From: Achatina immaculata
Taxonomy: Eukaryota > Mollusca > Gastropoda > Stylommatophora > Achatinidae
DNA length: 64,000 bases
Direction of reading: 5' to 3'
Assembly: GCA_009760885.1 (NCBI GenBank)
Contig: CM019691.1
Span: 26,225,314 to 26,289,313 of the forward strand
Positions 40,936 through 52,700 of this stretch are shown here, piece by piece. Every line of letters begins with the position of its first letter. Position 1 is the first letter of the stretch. Under the pieces are notes generated by a model. It made no database searches, was not told where the DNA came from, and was given only the letters and a program-made list of their open reading frames with translations. The position numbers and the translations under genes were made by a program.

Positions 40936-42920
40936 ATGGTGCATGAATAATTTGTTACATAAATTATCAGCTCATTTTGAAAAGTGTAATATGTTATTAT
41001 TTATTATTAAACAGTAACTTGCCAAGTAGCATTATATAAATAATGCAAACATAGAAAATAACTATATTTTACTTACATTTTATAAATTAATCCCCAGCTG
41101 TATCACACATTTGTGCAAAATATATGTGGTTTGGATTTCTTTTCCTTTTTTTCTAAAACATGTTGAAAATTTCTCTATTATTTCTAAATAATGTATTTCA
41201 TATTAATGAGCATTTTGTACTTGTTATTCGAAGTTTTCTTTGTATCTAATCTGATCTACAGTTTTTTCTTCACTTTATAATGATACGTGTGAGTAAGTTT
41301 TATGAATATATTTAAATACATTTGTTTGGGTGCATGTTTAATAATAGAATTTCAGCATTTGAAAAGTGATTAAACTTTCTAGGTCAGACAATAGTAATAA
41401 TTTTGTGAATAGTGAAATTTATAGTTGAGATAATGTTTACAAATGTTTATATATATTCACTTTTTTGGAAGTGATTAAAATAAACACATCAGTATTTCAC
41501 AGTTTTGTAACTGAAAAAAAAGACATTTGTTTTGGTTATTTGGAGCTTATTATATGTGTGATGTTTTTGGGGTTTTTTTTTTGTAGTCAGATGATATGTG
41601 ATATCTGGTCATAAATTAATGAAATGTGCTTAGTAATATAAGTGAAAAAACTAATCAGAAAAATTTCAACCACCACTGAAGGATCAAATCAAAAGCGATC
41701 TTTATGCTACTATTACACTCCACTTAACTTGTGTGTTAAAATCAGCAGTTCTTGGCATGCTATGTTAAGAAAAGCTATCCATGGAATACAAAAAGAAAGA
41801 ATTACTGCTTGCAAGAAGAAGCACATCACACTGTACAAATGAGGTTGTGGGTAGACCAGCTACAAGTACTCAAGTTACTAGCACTGAGACTTTGGACAAA
41901 GATGGTGTTTTGACCACTTTGTCTGTAGCACTGCAAGCATGATGCTGATATCAAGTGTGAGGAGATTGTTAATAATGAGCATATGAAAGGATTGGGTGTG
42001 ACACAGGAGTCAGGATGAACCCACAAGACAACTTTTAATCAGTTTCTGTCTAACAATTAGTAACCCACAAGACAACTTTTAATCAGTTTCTGTCTAACAA
42101 TTAGTAAAGTTAATCTTCTTCTTGTTGGTTGTTAGATCTGGAAATGGGAAAGACGTAGGTGAATCCTACATGCTGTAAAGCAGGTTCCTGTCAAAGACTG
42201 ACAATGTACAGCAAGGCCACAAAGAGAAACTTTGCAAGCCAGTGCAAAACTCCTTTAACCCCACCCCTTCAACTGCCACATATCTGTTTCCATCCACTGT
42301 CCATTATTGGTCAGCCTCCCTCCTGCACCAGCTGAAACACTTAAAACCTTCCACAGTGTATTAGCTAGACCTTTAGTGGGTCTGCTGTACAGTGTATAAT
42401 ATAGCTGCCAGTGCCAGGATATAAATAGGTTTTGACATGAGCATCAGTTCACATGTATGGGGCTAACACAAGCAGAAAACTGAATGAAAAAGAGACCTTA
42501 CAAATGTTTTCATTATATCTTCAACACATAACATTTGAAGAACAGATGCAAATTATGAAAAAGATATGAGAAATTAAAGATATTTATTAACACAAGTAGG
42601 ATATTTACATCACATAAAAACATTGTATGTGTGTAATGTTTTCAGGTGTCATTTAGATTTATTCTTTAATGCGTTCTCCTTGTTATAAAACATATATTTT
42701 AAGCCAGTCTGATCTTACCTAGTTTTTCTGTTAATGTTTTTGTCTATTCTGAATCTGTTATTTTCGCCAAATATGCTGGATTCCCCCCTGCATCTCGTGG
42801 AGTCCCATCTTTTTCCAAGCTTGGATTTCACGGGCTTAAATGCAAACTCAGGTCGAATTTCATTTGTAAAAGAACCAGCGCAAATGGAAAGATTTAATGT
42901 CTAGTATATATAACATTTTG
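40936..42920. other. Intergenic region, no gene seen
   Basis: AT-rich sequence with only short open frames. A direct tandem duplication of 44 bp (ACCCACAAGACAACTTTTAA and on) occupies 42019-42106. No promoter motif can be assigned with confidence, although the tetraspanin promoter must lie here or just downstream. Confidence 0.5.
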
Positions 42921-43510
42921 CATACCTCGGCAGCAACATAGACCAGGATGGTGACACCAGAAAGAAGTTAGCATTGCAAAAGCAGCATTGACTTTCAAGA
43001 ATCTGAGAACATATGGCATTAAAAAGTTATAAACACAAAAACCAAGTTAAAATTTAATTCAAATGCAATATCCATTTTCATGTATGCATGTGAAAGCTGG
43101 AAAACAACTAAAGAAACAGACAACAAATTAGATTGTTTCGAAAACAAATGCCTAAGGAAAGTACTCAGTATAAAGTGGAACAAATTCAAGAACAATGCAG
43201 AGATAAGACAGATGAGCAAACAATAACCTGCCTCATGGGTGATCAGAAAAAGGAGATGGACACATGTCGTTCACGTGATGAGAAGAAACAATCAGAGAAT
43301 CCCAAAACATGCTATCAAGTGGAACGCAACAGGCTGAAGAGAAAGAGGTCTACCACGTGAAACTCTAAAGAGGACATTGTTAAAAGAGGCCAGTTTCGTG
43401 GGCATAAAACCCTTGATGAGGTTGAAAAGCTCGTCGAAAACAGGAAAACTTTGCAAACTACCATGTGAGCCCTATGTGACCGTTTAATGGCACGGGAATG
43501 ATGTAAGATG
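42921..43510 (+). mobile_element. LINE family 1 3' end (upstream of tetraspanin)
   Basis: Starts in CATACCTCGGCAGCAACATA, reads SNAISIFMYACESWKTTKET-like coding with many breaks, ends ATGGCACGGGAATGATGTAAG. It ends about 195 bases before the tetraspanin start codon, so it is part of the promoter or 5' UTR zone. Confidence 0.87.
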
Positions 43511-43629
43511 TAACAAGAAGTATAACAACTAATAGTGCGAAAATACTCGAAATTTTAATACCATGATTGAGGAAACTAAACCGGAAGTCATGCTAGTACA
43601 ATAAAGTTAAGGGAAAAAAAATAGCAGCA

Positions 43630-43739
43630 ATGGCTGCTGGGTCCGGCAGTAGCAAAAGAAAGAAATAAAAAACCGTGTTTATATGAGAAAGCAACGAATT
43701 AAACTATGGCGTGCTGTACGAGCCGCGATACATTTGTAA
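43630..43739 (+). promoter_or_regulatory. Two possible upstream ORFs before tetraspanin start
   Basis: ATG at 43630 opens a 12-residue frame MAAGSGSSKRKK ending TAA at 43668. ATG at 43683 opens an 18-residue frame that overlaps the true start codon (43706) in another frame and stops at 43739. If transcribed, both could lower translation of the tetraspanin. The transcription start is unknown. Confidence 0.35.
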
Positions 43740-43786
43740 ACCCAGTATTAAAATACATTTTGTTCTTTTTCAACTTTACATTTTGG
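43706..43786 (+). CDS. Tetraspanin exon 1 (start codon, N tail and first half of TM1)
   Basis: ATG GCG TGC TGT opens [20 protein letters not shown] and FFNFTFW, then donor GTAAGA. The N-V-LKY-LF--NF-FW pattern is the canonical tetraspanin start, and the two Cys at positions 3-4 are plausible palmitoylation sites. Phase 0 joins to [12 protein letters not shown] in exon 2. An in-frame TAA lies just upstream of the ATG, so this is the true start. Confidence 0.9.
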
Positions 43787-46700
43787 GTAAGAAGTCTAAT
43801 AGTTTTGTAATTTTTATAGCAAGTTCTCTTAAAAACGTTACAGTCAGAATGCTTTTTGAATCATGTAACATTGGTTTAGAAGAAAACTCAGCACTCGCAG
43901 TATTATAAATAAACATAATAGCACCAGGACAAGGAAAGTGTTCTCTAATATGTTATAACAGCGGAGTAATAATCAGTGAATCTATAACAAGCAAGTCCTG
44001 TACACGTTTTAATAAAATAGTCAGCTGGAAGAACTAGAAAGGAAAAAAAATATTTCCTAGGACAGGATCTGTTGCTAGCAACATTGTATCGCAGTAGTTG
44101 ATTTATATTAGATGATTTATCACAGAGAAGTAGTTCACAGAGGCAGTTTTGTGTTTTGTCCCAGCAAGGGAACTGTAGATTTAGCCAGAAGCCAGCTGTG
44201 GGCTTTATCCTAGCGACAGGGCTGGAGATTTAGTGTGACTTAGCACATGAACCTGGAGTCAGTTGTGGGCTTTGTTCTAGTGACAGGGCTGGAGATTTAG
44301 TGTGACTTAGCACATGAACCTGGAGTCAGTTGTGGGCTCTGTTCTAGTGACAGGGCTGGAGATTTAGTGTGACTTAGCACATGAACCTGGAGTCAGTTGT
44401 GGGCTTTGTTCTAGTGACAGGGTTGGAGATTTAGTGTGACTTAGCACATGAACCTGGAGTCAGTTGTGGGCTTTGTTTTAGTGACAGGGCTGGAGATTTA
44501 GTGTGACTTAGCACATGAACCTGGAGTCAGTTGTGGGCTTTGTTCTAGTGACAGGGTTGGAGATTTGGTGTGACTTAGCATCTGCACCTTGTAGAAACAG
44601 AGCTCATTTAGCAGCAAGACTGTAGATTTGACTTGATCCACAACCTGAAGAAAACTGGTCACTGTCCCTTTAACAGGCTGTAGATTTAGTGTGACCCAGC
44701 AGTTCAACCTGGAGAAGACTGTGGCTCATCCCAGTTATAGATTTAGCCTGAACCAGCACATGAACAAAGGAAAAGATCTGCAGCTTTCTAATTTTATGAG
44801 GAAGAGATGAGCATGTGCAATGCTACCACTGTCTTCAATAATCACAAGTGGGTAGCTTAAAAAGTAGCAGATGTTCCATTAAGAAACAAAAGCAAAAACA
44901 ACACATAAAAAAAAAAAAAAAAAAACTGAATTTTAAAAGATAAACAGAAATGATATTGACAGAAAAAATGTTTTATTTTGTGGAAGACATTTACAATTTT
45001 GTTCTCTTGCTTTCAGTTGGCAGGTCTGACATTACTAGCCATTGGTATATGGGCACATCTTGAGAAAGAAAGATTTTCCTTTGAAGATGTTCGTTCTTTG
45101 TTTGACTTTATCACAGACATCTCAATTCTCTCTGTCACAATTGGTTGCCTTATCTTTTTGCTTGGATTCTGTGGATGCCTTGGTGCACTAAGGGAGAATA
45201 CCTGCCTTATAAAACTGGTAAGTGTAAAATAGAGGCTAGTATTCTAAATATTTTGCTGTGAATGTGCAGGGAGAAATGTTGCTGTCATGTACTGAGATTT
45301 TGTATAGAGACCACATAAAGTATGAATCAAAATCTTTGAATCATATATCTAATTTATTCAGAAAACAGAAAAATGGTGGTATTCAAAAAAAAAGAAAATA
45401 TCAGAATGCAGAATTATAGTGTAGGGGAAGATATTAAGACAGATCGTTGGATACAGATACTCAGGTACAGTCATAATGTCTGACAGCAGGCGCACTGAAG
45501 AAATCAGAACCAGGATAGCAATGGGAAAGACAGCTTTGAAAAAACATATTAAAAAATCAAAAACTGTCATTGACAATAAAATAGTTGTGAGATGCTGTAT
45601 AGAACCTATTCTACTTTATGCAAGTGAAACATGGACTATGAATAAATAATTAGAACAAAGAGTAAAGGCTACTGAAATGTGGTTCTTAAGAAGGATGCTT
45701 TGATACCATGGACAGCCAGAAAGACAAATGAAGAAGTATTAAAGCAGGCAAGGGAATATCTCAGTCTAGTGCTGTACATAAGAAAAAGACAAAGTTTCTC
45801 AGACACGTCAGCAGATGTGAAGGTCTAAAAAAATTGGTCATGATTGGAAAGATAAAGGACAGAAAGACAGAGAGAGCAGAGAAGACAGAAGTACCTGCCT
45901 GGCCTGACTGCATGGTTTACAGGAAAACAGCAATCAATTTGATTAGAGACACGGAGGATCAAGTGAGATGAAGAAAGATGACTGCTTGCTCCTATTGGCA
46001 TGGCAGTATCTGATCTGATTCAGATATATTCTTTTTCTTGTTGTATGTCCATTGTAGAGCACTGCTTTCATGATAGCTGATGTGAAAATGTCTTGTTTTC
46101 TAGCCAGGATGTCTGCATCAGTGAGTTTGTGTCTTATGATATCTTGGGTTCACCATCTCCTTTACTGAACGCTTCTTAGTTTTTCATTACTGCATTATAT
46201 AAACAAAATGTTCTTCATATTTATGTTTCAAGCAGTATCTGAGTGTGGCATGCTGTGTGTTGTATGATTTAAAGAGGTTGTTAACTCTTTCTCTGCCATC
46301 GGCCTTGTGACAGGCCGCACCTGGTTTCCATGCTGCTGCCTTGGGCCTTTGGATATATAAATGTATAAAATTGGAAAAAAGTAGGAGCAGCTTTATTACT
46401 TAACGATTACAAAGTTGTGACGTTTCGGCGTGAGCCTTAATCATACAAAAACATACAGGACGAAGAAATAGAGAGAGGAGATAAAGTATAGATTCACATG
46501 AATACTGTTAAAAAAAAAAAAATTTTTTTTAAAAGAGTACTTAGCTGTAAATTGCAAGGTGTGGCTTGTCTGGCGGTGTGTGTCAGGAACGGATCTGGTA
46601 GGACGTGGAAATTGTTTAAATAGAGACCTGTGACATGTGGTCGGTGGGTTGTAACTGGGGGTGGTGGATGGGGAACCGGGGAGGGGAGAGAGAGTGACGC

Positions 46701-49700
46701 ACTACTGGCCTAGCTAGGAGAAATTGAAACAGGTGATTGGGGAAGAGAGGTTGCAGAGAAAATAGCGGGGTTGCAGAGTGATGCTGTGAGGAAGTTTGAA
46801 AAGTAAGAAGGGGTGGATTTAGTGGAGAGGTACTATAATGATTGAAGAAGATGATGTTACGTGTAACTAAACAGCGAGTTTAACCCATGTGGTTCCAGCC
46901 TGGCACTTGAGAACCGCTGCATTCAAAATTATGGGACGCTGGAACCACATGGGTTAAACTCGCTGTTTAGTTACACGTAACATCATCTTCTCTTTATCTC
47001 CTCTCTCTATTTCTTCGTCTTGTATGTTTTTGTATGATTAAGGCTCACGCCGAAATGTCACAACTTTGTAATCGTTAAGTAATAAAGCTGCTCCTACTTT
47101 TTTCTGATTTTATACATTCTGGTATCACAGCTTTACTGCAGTGCTTAGTGTATAGTTGTATACTTATACACCAATTATTGTGTTACTGGGCCTTTGGATA
47201 GGTCTCTGGTTTGTTTCGGTGTAAAATCGGTTGAATTTTTAGATCACATGTTATGTGTACATGTCACATTTACCCAGCATTCTTTTCACAAAGCATTCTT
47301 AACAATGGGGGTCAAATGGAGTCAAATTCAATGTTTTTGATCGAAGTTTTCAGCTTTTTTTGTGTGACTTCGGAGCCAAACATGTCCCCCTACAACTAGA
47401 GCACTTCTTCTTCTTCGTCCGCTTCTACCACCAAGATCGCCCCCGTGATCCTACTGAATTTACTCCTGTGGTCCTCAATAGGTCCCATGGTCCCCCTGTG
47501 GCCCCCAAAAGGACCACACGAGATCCCTGAGAGGACCAAAATAGGTTCATAATATTGCAGGACTTGAGCCTGTATTCTTGGTGGGTCTCAGAAGCAGGAT
47601 TGCATGACACTGTGGTTTTCATTGCACCAGTTTAATCTAGAGTTGGATTTTCTCACAGGAAAACCTCATTGTGTTTTGGATATCAGTATATTCCCGCTAG
47701 ATGAGAGGTGGTTGCCCCTCCAGGCTAGAGTTGGACTTTCTCATCAGAAAACCTCAACGTGTTTTGGGATACCCGTGTATCCCTGCTGGGTGAGAGGTAG
47801 TTGCCTATCCAGTCCAGCGTTGGACTTTCTCACTGGAAAACCTCACGTGATTAGAATACACATACATCCCCATCGGGTGAGAGGTGGTTGCCTATCTAGA
47901 CTGCACTGGTCCAGTGTCTCTGACTGCAGCATTATGTGGTCGTGGCCACTACCTTCCTAGCTGTGACCAGGATGGAGCTTTTATCCAGGAGGACAAATCC
48001 TCACCTCTAGTAAGTTTCACCCCTGGGTTGAGCCGGTTTAGGCATATTATCCCAGTATGGGTGTGTTTAGGACATGACCAGCCTCTAGAGCGGAGGTACG
48101 TGACATGCTGTAGCCATCAAGTTTCACCCCTGGTTTAAACACATTTCACCAGTATGGGTGTATATCAGACGTGGCCAGCCTCTAGAGCATAGGTGCCATG
48201 GTATGAGTAGCTCTTGCCGTGAGACTACTGGACATATCAGTTAGGTTTCACTTTATCCTTTCTGTCACCTTTTCACATCGTCGCCGCACGGCAACCCTAA
48301 TTGCTTTTTCATATTTTTTTCCACTGGCCAGGAGGAGTTTTACTCCACGCGCGGCATCTGAAGAATCTCGCCAGCAGTGTCTTAACCTCTGGGTTAAGCT
48401 GGTTCAGGCAATTCGCCTGGTATGAGTGCACATAGAACGTGGCCAACCTCCAGAGCAGAGGTGCCATGATTTGAGCAGTCCTGACCTGGAGACTACTGAT
48501 TACTTTACTTAATCCTTTCTTTCACCTTTTCCACAGTTTTGCCGCATGGCAACCCCATTCGCACCTTTCTTCACTGGCTGGTAGGAGCCCCACTCCACGC
48601 AAGGCAGCTGAAGAATTTTGCCAGCAGTGGTAGATGAGCTACCAACATGACTATCATCTACCTGAAGCATCTGGTTTTTAGGCGCCAGATATTCGTCTTT
48701 GCCCCTTCTCCTATCAGTTTGAACAGTTCTGCCACGAGAAGATCAGAAGCTGGAATTGACTGTCAGAGGCTGTTTGTGACGCACGCCTTGGAGACATTTC
48801 ATAGGAGTGGAGAGCGTATCCTCCACCCCACCTCTGGCTATAACAGTACTTAGAACCAACTAGAGCACTGTTCTTGAGTGTATCCAGAGTAGATCTAGAC
48901 ATATTAGATCACTGGAGAAGTAGTTAGAAGGTTATTTCAGACATTATTTTAGCACATATAATCACAATACGACTTCGACAAGTCGATCTAGACATCTCAG
49001 TTGATAAATAAAGTATTGATCTAGGCTATCCGATGGTAAATAGGACACAGTTATTGTCTAAAAACATCACATTACTTCTTTTTTCCTAAAAAAACTCTGC
49101 ATTTATGAAATCTTCATACATATTTTGTTATTTTGAAACATAATAAGTACACTTTTTCACATGGACAAACTGTGTTTCGTTCACTTTTACTAATATGCCC
49201 ATACACATATCAAGACCCGTGCTTTTACTCTGGCAGCACTAGAATGTCCGCGTTTTCTTCTTGTGGCACGGGAAGAATAAAGAACTCTGGTGCTTAATTT
49301 AAATCTTGAAACATTTTTAATATCTTATAGCTTACAATTCATGTGAATATGCTGAAGCCGTTTGATAATGTATTCTTCTTTCTCTTACAGTATTACTTTA
49401 CTCTATGCATCATATTCTTGGGCCAAGTGGGTGGAGCAGTGTATGTATTCTTGAAATCAAATGAATTCAAAGATCTATTTGTTAAAACATTGAAGGAAGA
49501 GTTAGTGCCACTGTACACAGAGAGAACAGACAAGAAAACACTTGTGGATTGGATTCAGGAGCAGGTAGCAGAAGTTTTTAGTGCAAACAATTTTTTTTTT
49601 ATGCGAGAATTAGTGTGAATGAGGTTGTGTTGTGTTATTTGCCCACTGTAGATTTGGATGAAGACCCTTGTTTGTTAAACTGACTTTTGCTTTATAACCT

Positions 49701-52700
49701 GTTTTCCCTTCATTCACTGACAGCAGTACAAAATGGTATGCCTCACCATGCAATCAGATATTTTCAGTCTTCAGAGGATGTTTTCAAGTGGAAGCAAGTG
49801 AATTTGAGTCAGTCAGTCATTTACATGTCCCTTGCGGAACTTTGCCTCCCTAACAGCTCTCCTGTAGGCCTCTCAATTGTAAGAAGATGCCCTGCTGCTG
49901 ATGCATCATTTGCAGATTATCAACGATGTCTTGCAACCATCTTCACCTTGGTCTTCCTCTCTTTCTTTTTCCCATTATGTATTCTTCCAAGACAGTCTTC
50001 TCTTCTTCTTCTTCTTCTTCATTCGCATTGTCTGTCTATATCTGCAGTCCTGTCTCTTGGATAAATTTCACTGTTTTTTGTAACTCATGTATGGAACCGT
50101 AGAGCTTATCTTCTTTAGTGGTTTCACTGGGCCAGTAATTATTTCTCAGTGTCTCGTAGTTGATGCAGTTCTGGAGGATATGTTCCACAGTTTGGGGCAC
50201 CTGTGCACATGTACATAGATTAGTAGTACCAACCTTAAACTTTGTATACATATGACTTCGGAGTCGGCTGTGTCCTGTTCGGAGACGGAAGATGGTGACT
50301 TGTTCCTTTCTGTTTAGCATGTGATAGTCATCATGTGGTGGTGTTTGCGGCTTCCTGTAGGTTTTTATCATGCTTTTCTTCTGATTATAGGTGATTGGTA
50401 TGTCTAATTGCTCCATTTCAGTGCCCTCTTTAGCCAGATGGTCAGCTTTCTCATTGCCTGGTATCCCACAGTGGGAGGGAATCCATTGCAAAGTGACTCC
50501 ATGTTGTAAGCCAATTTTTGACAAGGCATCCTTAAGGTCTGGTAGTTTGTCGCTCTGAAGAGCTTCCAGTACTGATCTTGCATCTGTGAGAATTACTACG
50601 GGACATGTATCAATTCTGAAGTCTTTTCAACTGCAGCAATAATTGCCCTAACTTCTGCATCAAAGTTGTTGCAGTATTTACCAGTGGGTATGGAAATCTT
50701 GTCAATGGTGTTGTTTGGATATTCAATATATGCTCCTGCCCCTCCATTCTTTATGGCATTATGTGCAGATCCATCTGTATACACATGTATCCAGGTGTCA
50801 CATGGATATTTGTCATCTAGAACACTAAGTGTGGCTGTTGATCTTAAAAGACTGCTCTGCATCTCACCATTCTGCACACCTTTCACTTCAGTCTGAATAG
50901 TTATTTGTGTATAATCTGCTTCTTTCCGTGGTGTATGCTCTGGTACAGATGATAATGGAGCGACTACAGTTGGAAGGTCAGGTATCAGCTTACGCATATG
51001 CTTGGCCTGATGAATGAAGCTGCTTCTTTTAAGCCATCCTAATGCCAAGTTATTGAATCTCTCCTTCAGGGGATGGCTTACAGAACTAAGGAATTTTTCT
51101 CCCATGGTCATGACCTTTGTGTCTCTACGTTCCTTTAGCGGTTGAACACCAACTATTTTCTGCATTTCTACTATTGGTGTGGACCTCATGGCACCTGTGA
51201 TAATCCGTAGTGACTGATTTTGAACCTTGTCTAGATTATGCAGCGTAGTGTTTGATGCTGTGCACCAAGATGTTGAGCCATATTCTAAATGTGGTAGAAT
51301 ACTTTGCTGATATACATTCTTGAGGATTCTTTCACTAGCTCCCCATGTGGTTCCACTCAATTTTCTTAATATGGCTAGTTTTCTTCTGGCTTTTGCTTCT
51401 GCACTGTTGATGTGTTGCTTCCACGTCAGTTTTGAGTCAAGAGTCACTCCTAAGTAAGTGGGTTGGTTGTCCATCCTTAAGGGTATTTCATTTACAAAGA
51501 TCTTACCTGCTTTCTGTTTAGATGAGAGGGTGAACAGAGTGGTACTTGATTTCTCTGTGTTGATACTTACACACCATTTGTTTGTCCATGATGTCAAGAT
51601 GTCTGCTGCTCTTTGGAGTCTCTGTGTAGCAACTGTCGCATATTCATCTGTACACCACATGACCAGATCATCTGCATACAGTGCCACTTTGATTCCATAG
51701 GGAAGTTCCTTGACCAGGTCATTAATGAATACAAGGAATAGTGTAGGCGAAAGGACTCCTCCTACAGTCTTCTCTAAATTCTCATGACGTTTAATATGTC
51801 CAAAATATTTAAGTTTTCTCTGTTTAATCCTCTTTACTAGCTAGCCTTCTTCAATATTAAGTTCTTGTAGAATGGATATAAAGGTTAGGTGTCTGTATCG
51901 GAGTGGTTAGTGCACTGTTCTCTCATGGTGAAGGTCGATGGTTCAAATCTGGCCAGAGGCGCCCCAGTTACCCAGCTGTAGAAGTGGGTACCTGACTTCT
52001 TCTGGAGTTGGGGAAGGAAAGGCGGCCAGGCATAATACTGACCATATCACCCTCTAGTGTGCTGCTGACAGGTCAAGGAAAGTATGGGCACTAACACTAT
52101 ATCCCTATGTGCCTCTAAGGCATGACAGGATTACCTTTACCTTTTAGTATGGATATATTTGTTCTTTTCTGTGTCCATGATACTTGAAGAATTCTTCTGT
52201 AGCATTTACATTCAAAGGCATTTATGTGTTTCTCAGCTGTTTTGTTAAGTGTCCAGGTCTCACAGGCATTTGTTGCGATGGGAAAGATGCATGCCCTTAA
52301 AAATCTTATTTTTATAGTTCTGTCTGTTCCTCTCCACAGATTCTTTAGTTGTTTTACTTTCTAAAGAGCAATAGATGTCCTCCTTTTAATTCTCCTCATT
52401 GTATCTCCATTATTAGTTAGTAATGATCAAAGATATTGAAAACTCTCCACCTCTTCCAATTTTTCCTTACTGATACATATTTCAGCTGCCTTATTTGTTT
52501 TGTCGGTTGTCATCAACTTAGTTTTCTTTGCATTAAGATAGAGGTTTTGCTCTTCGCTATTCTTACAGACTGATAGAATTTGAGTAGGACACTTGAAATC
52601 AATATCCCACACATTTATGCAAATTTGCAGATCATTTTAGAGGCATAGGATTGAGATTTATAGTTTGCATGTGCAATTTGTACCTGTTTGAGTGCTGTCT

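Larger units (their letters stand above)
49800..52585 (-). mobile_element. LINE-A insertion (host of two nested insertions)
   Basis: Flanked by GAATTTGAGT at 49800-49809 and 52576-52585 (10-bp target duplication). LINE-A pieces on the minus strand at 49810-50002, 51763-51880 and 52145-52575 join into one continuous copy of the 19375 family when LINE-B (50003-51762) and the SINE (51881-52144) are removed. 5'-truncated, with a GACTGACTGACT-type 3' tail. Confidence 0.92.

Noticed and set aside
41642..41842. 66-codon plus-strand frame in the intergenic region
   Set aside because: Lysine-rich AT-driven translation, no family recognised.
44190..44600. Regularly spaced repeats as a CRISPR array
   Set aside because: Units are contiguous 67-bp tandem copies without unique spacers, in a eukaryotic intron.
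51881..52144. True tRNA gene
   Set aside because: A and B boxes are present but the head continues into a SINE body with target duplication; no acceptor stem. The same holds for 61489-61744, 62571-62790, 23365-23632 and 30 kb.
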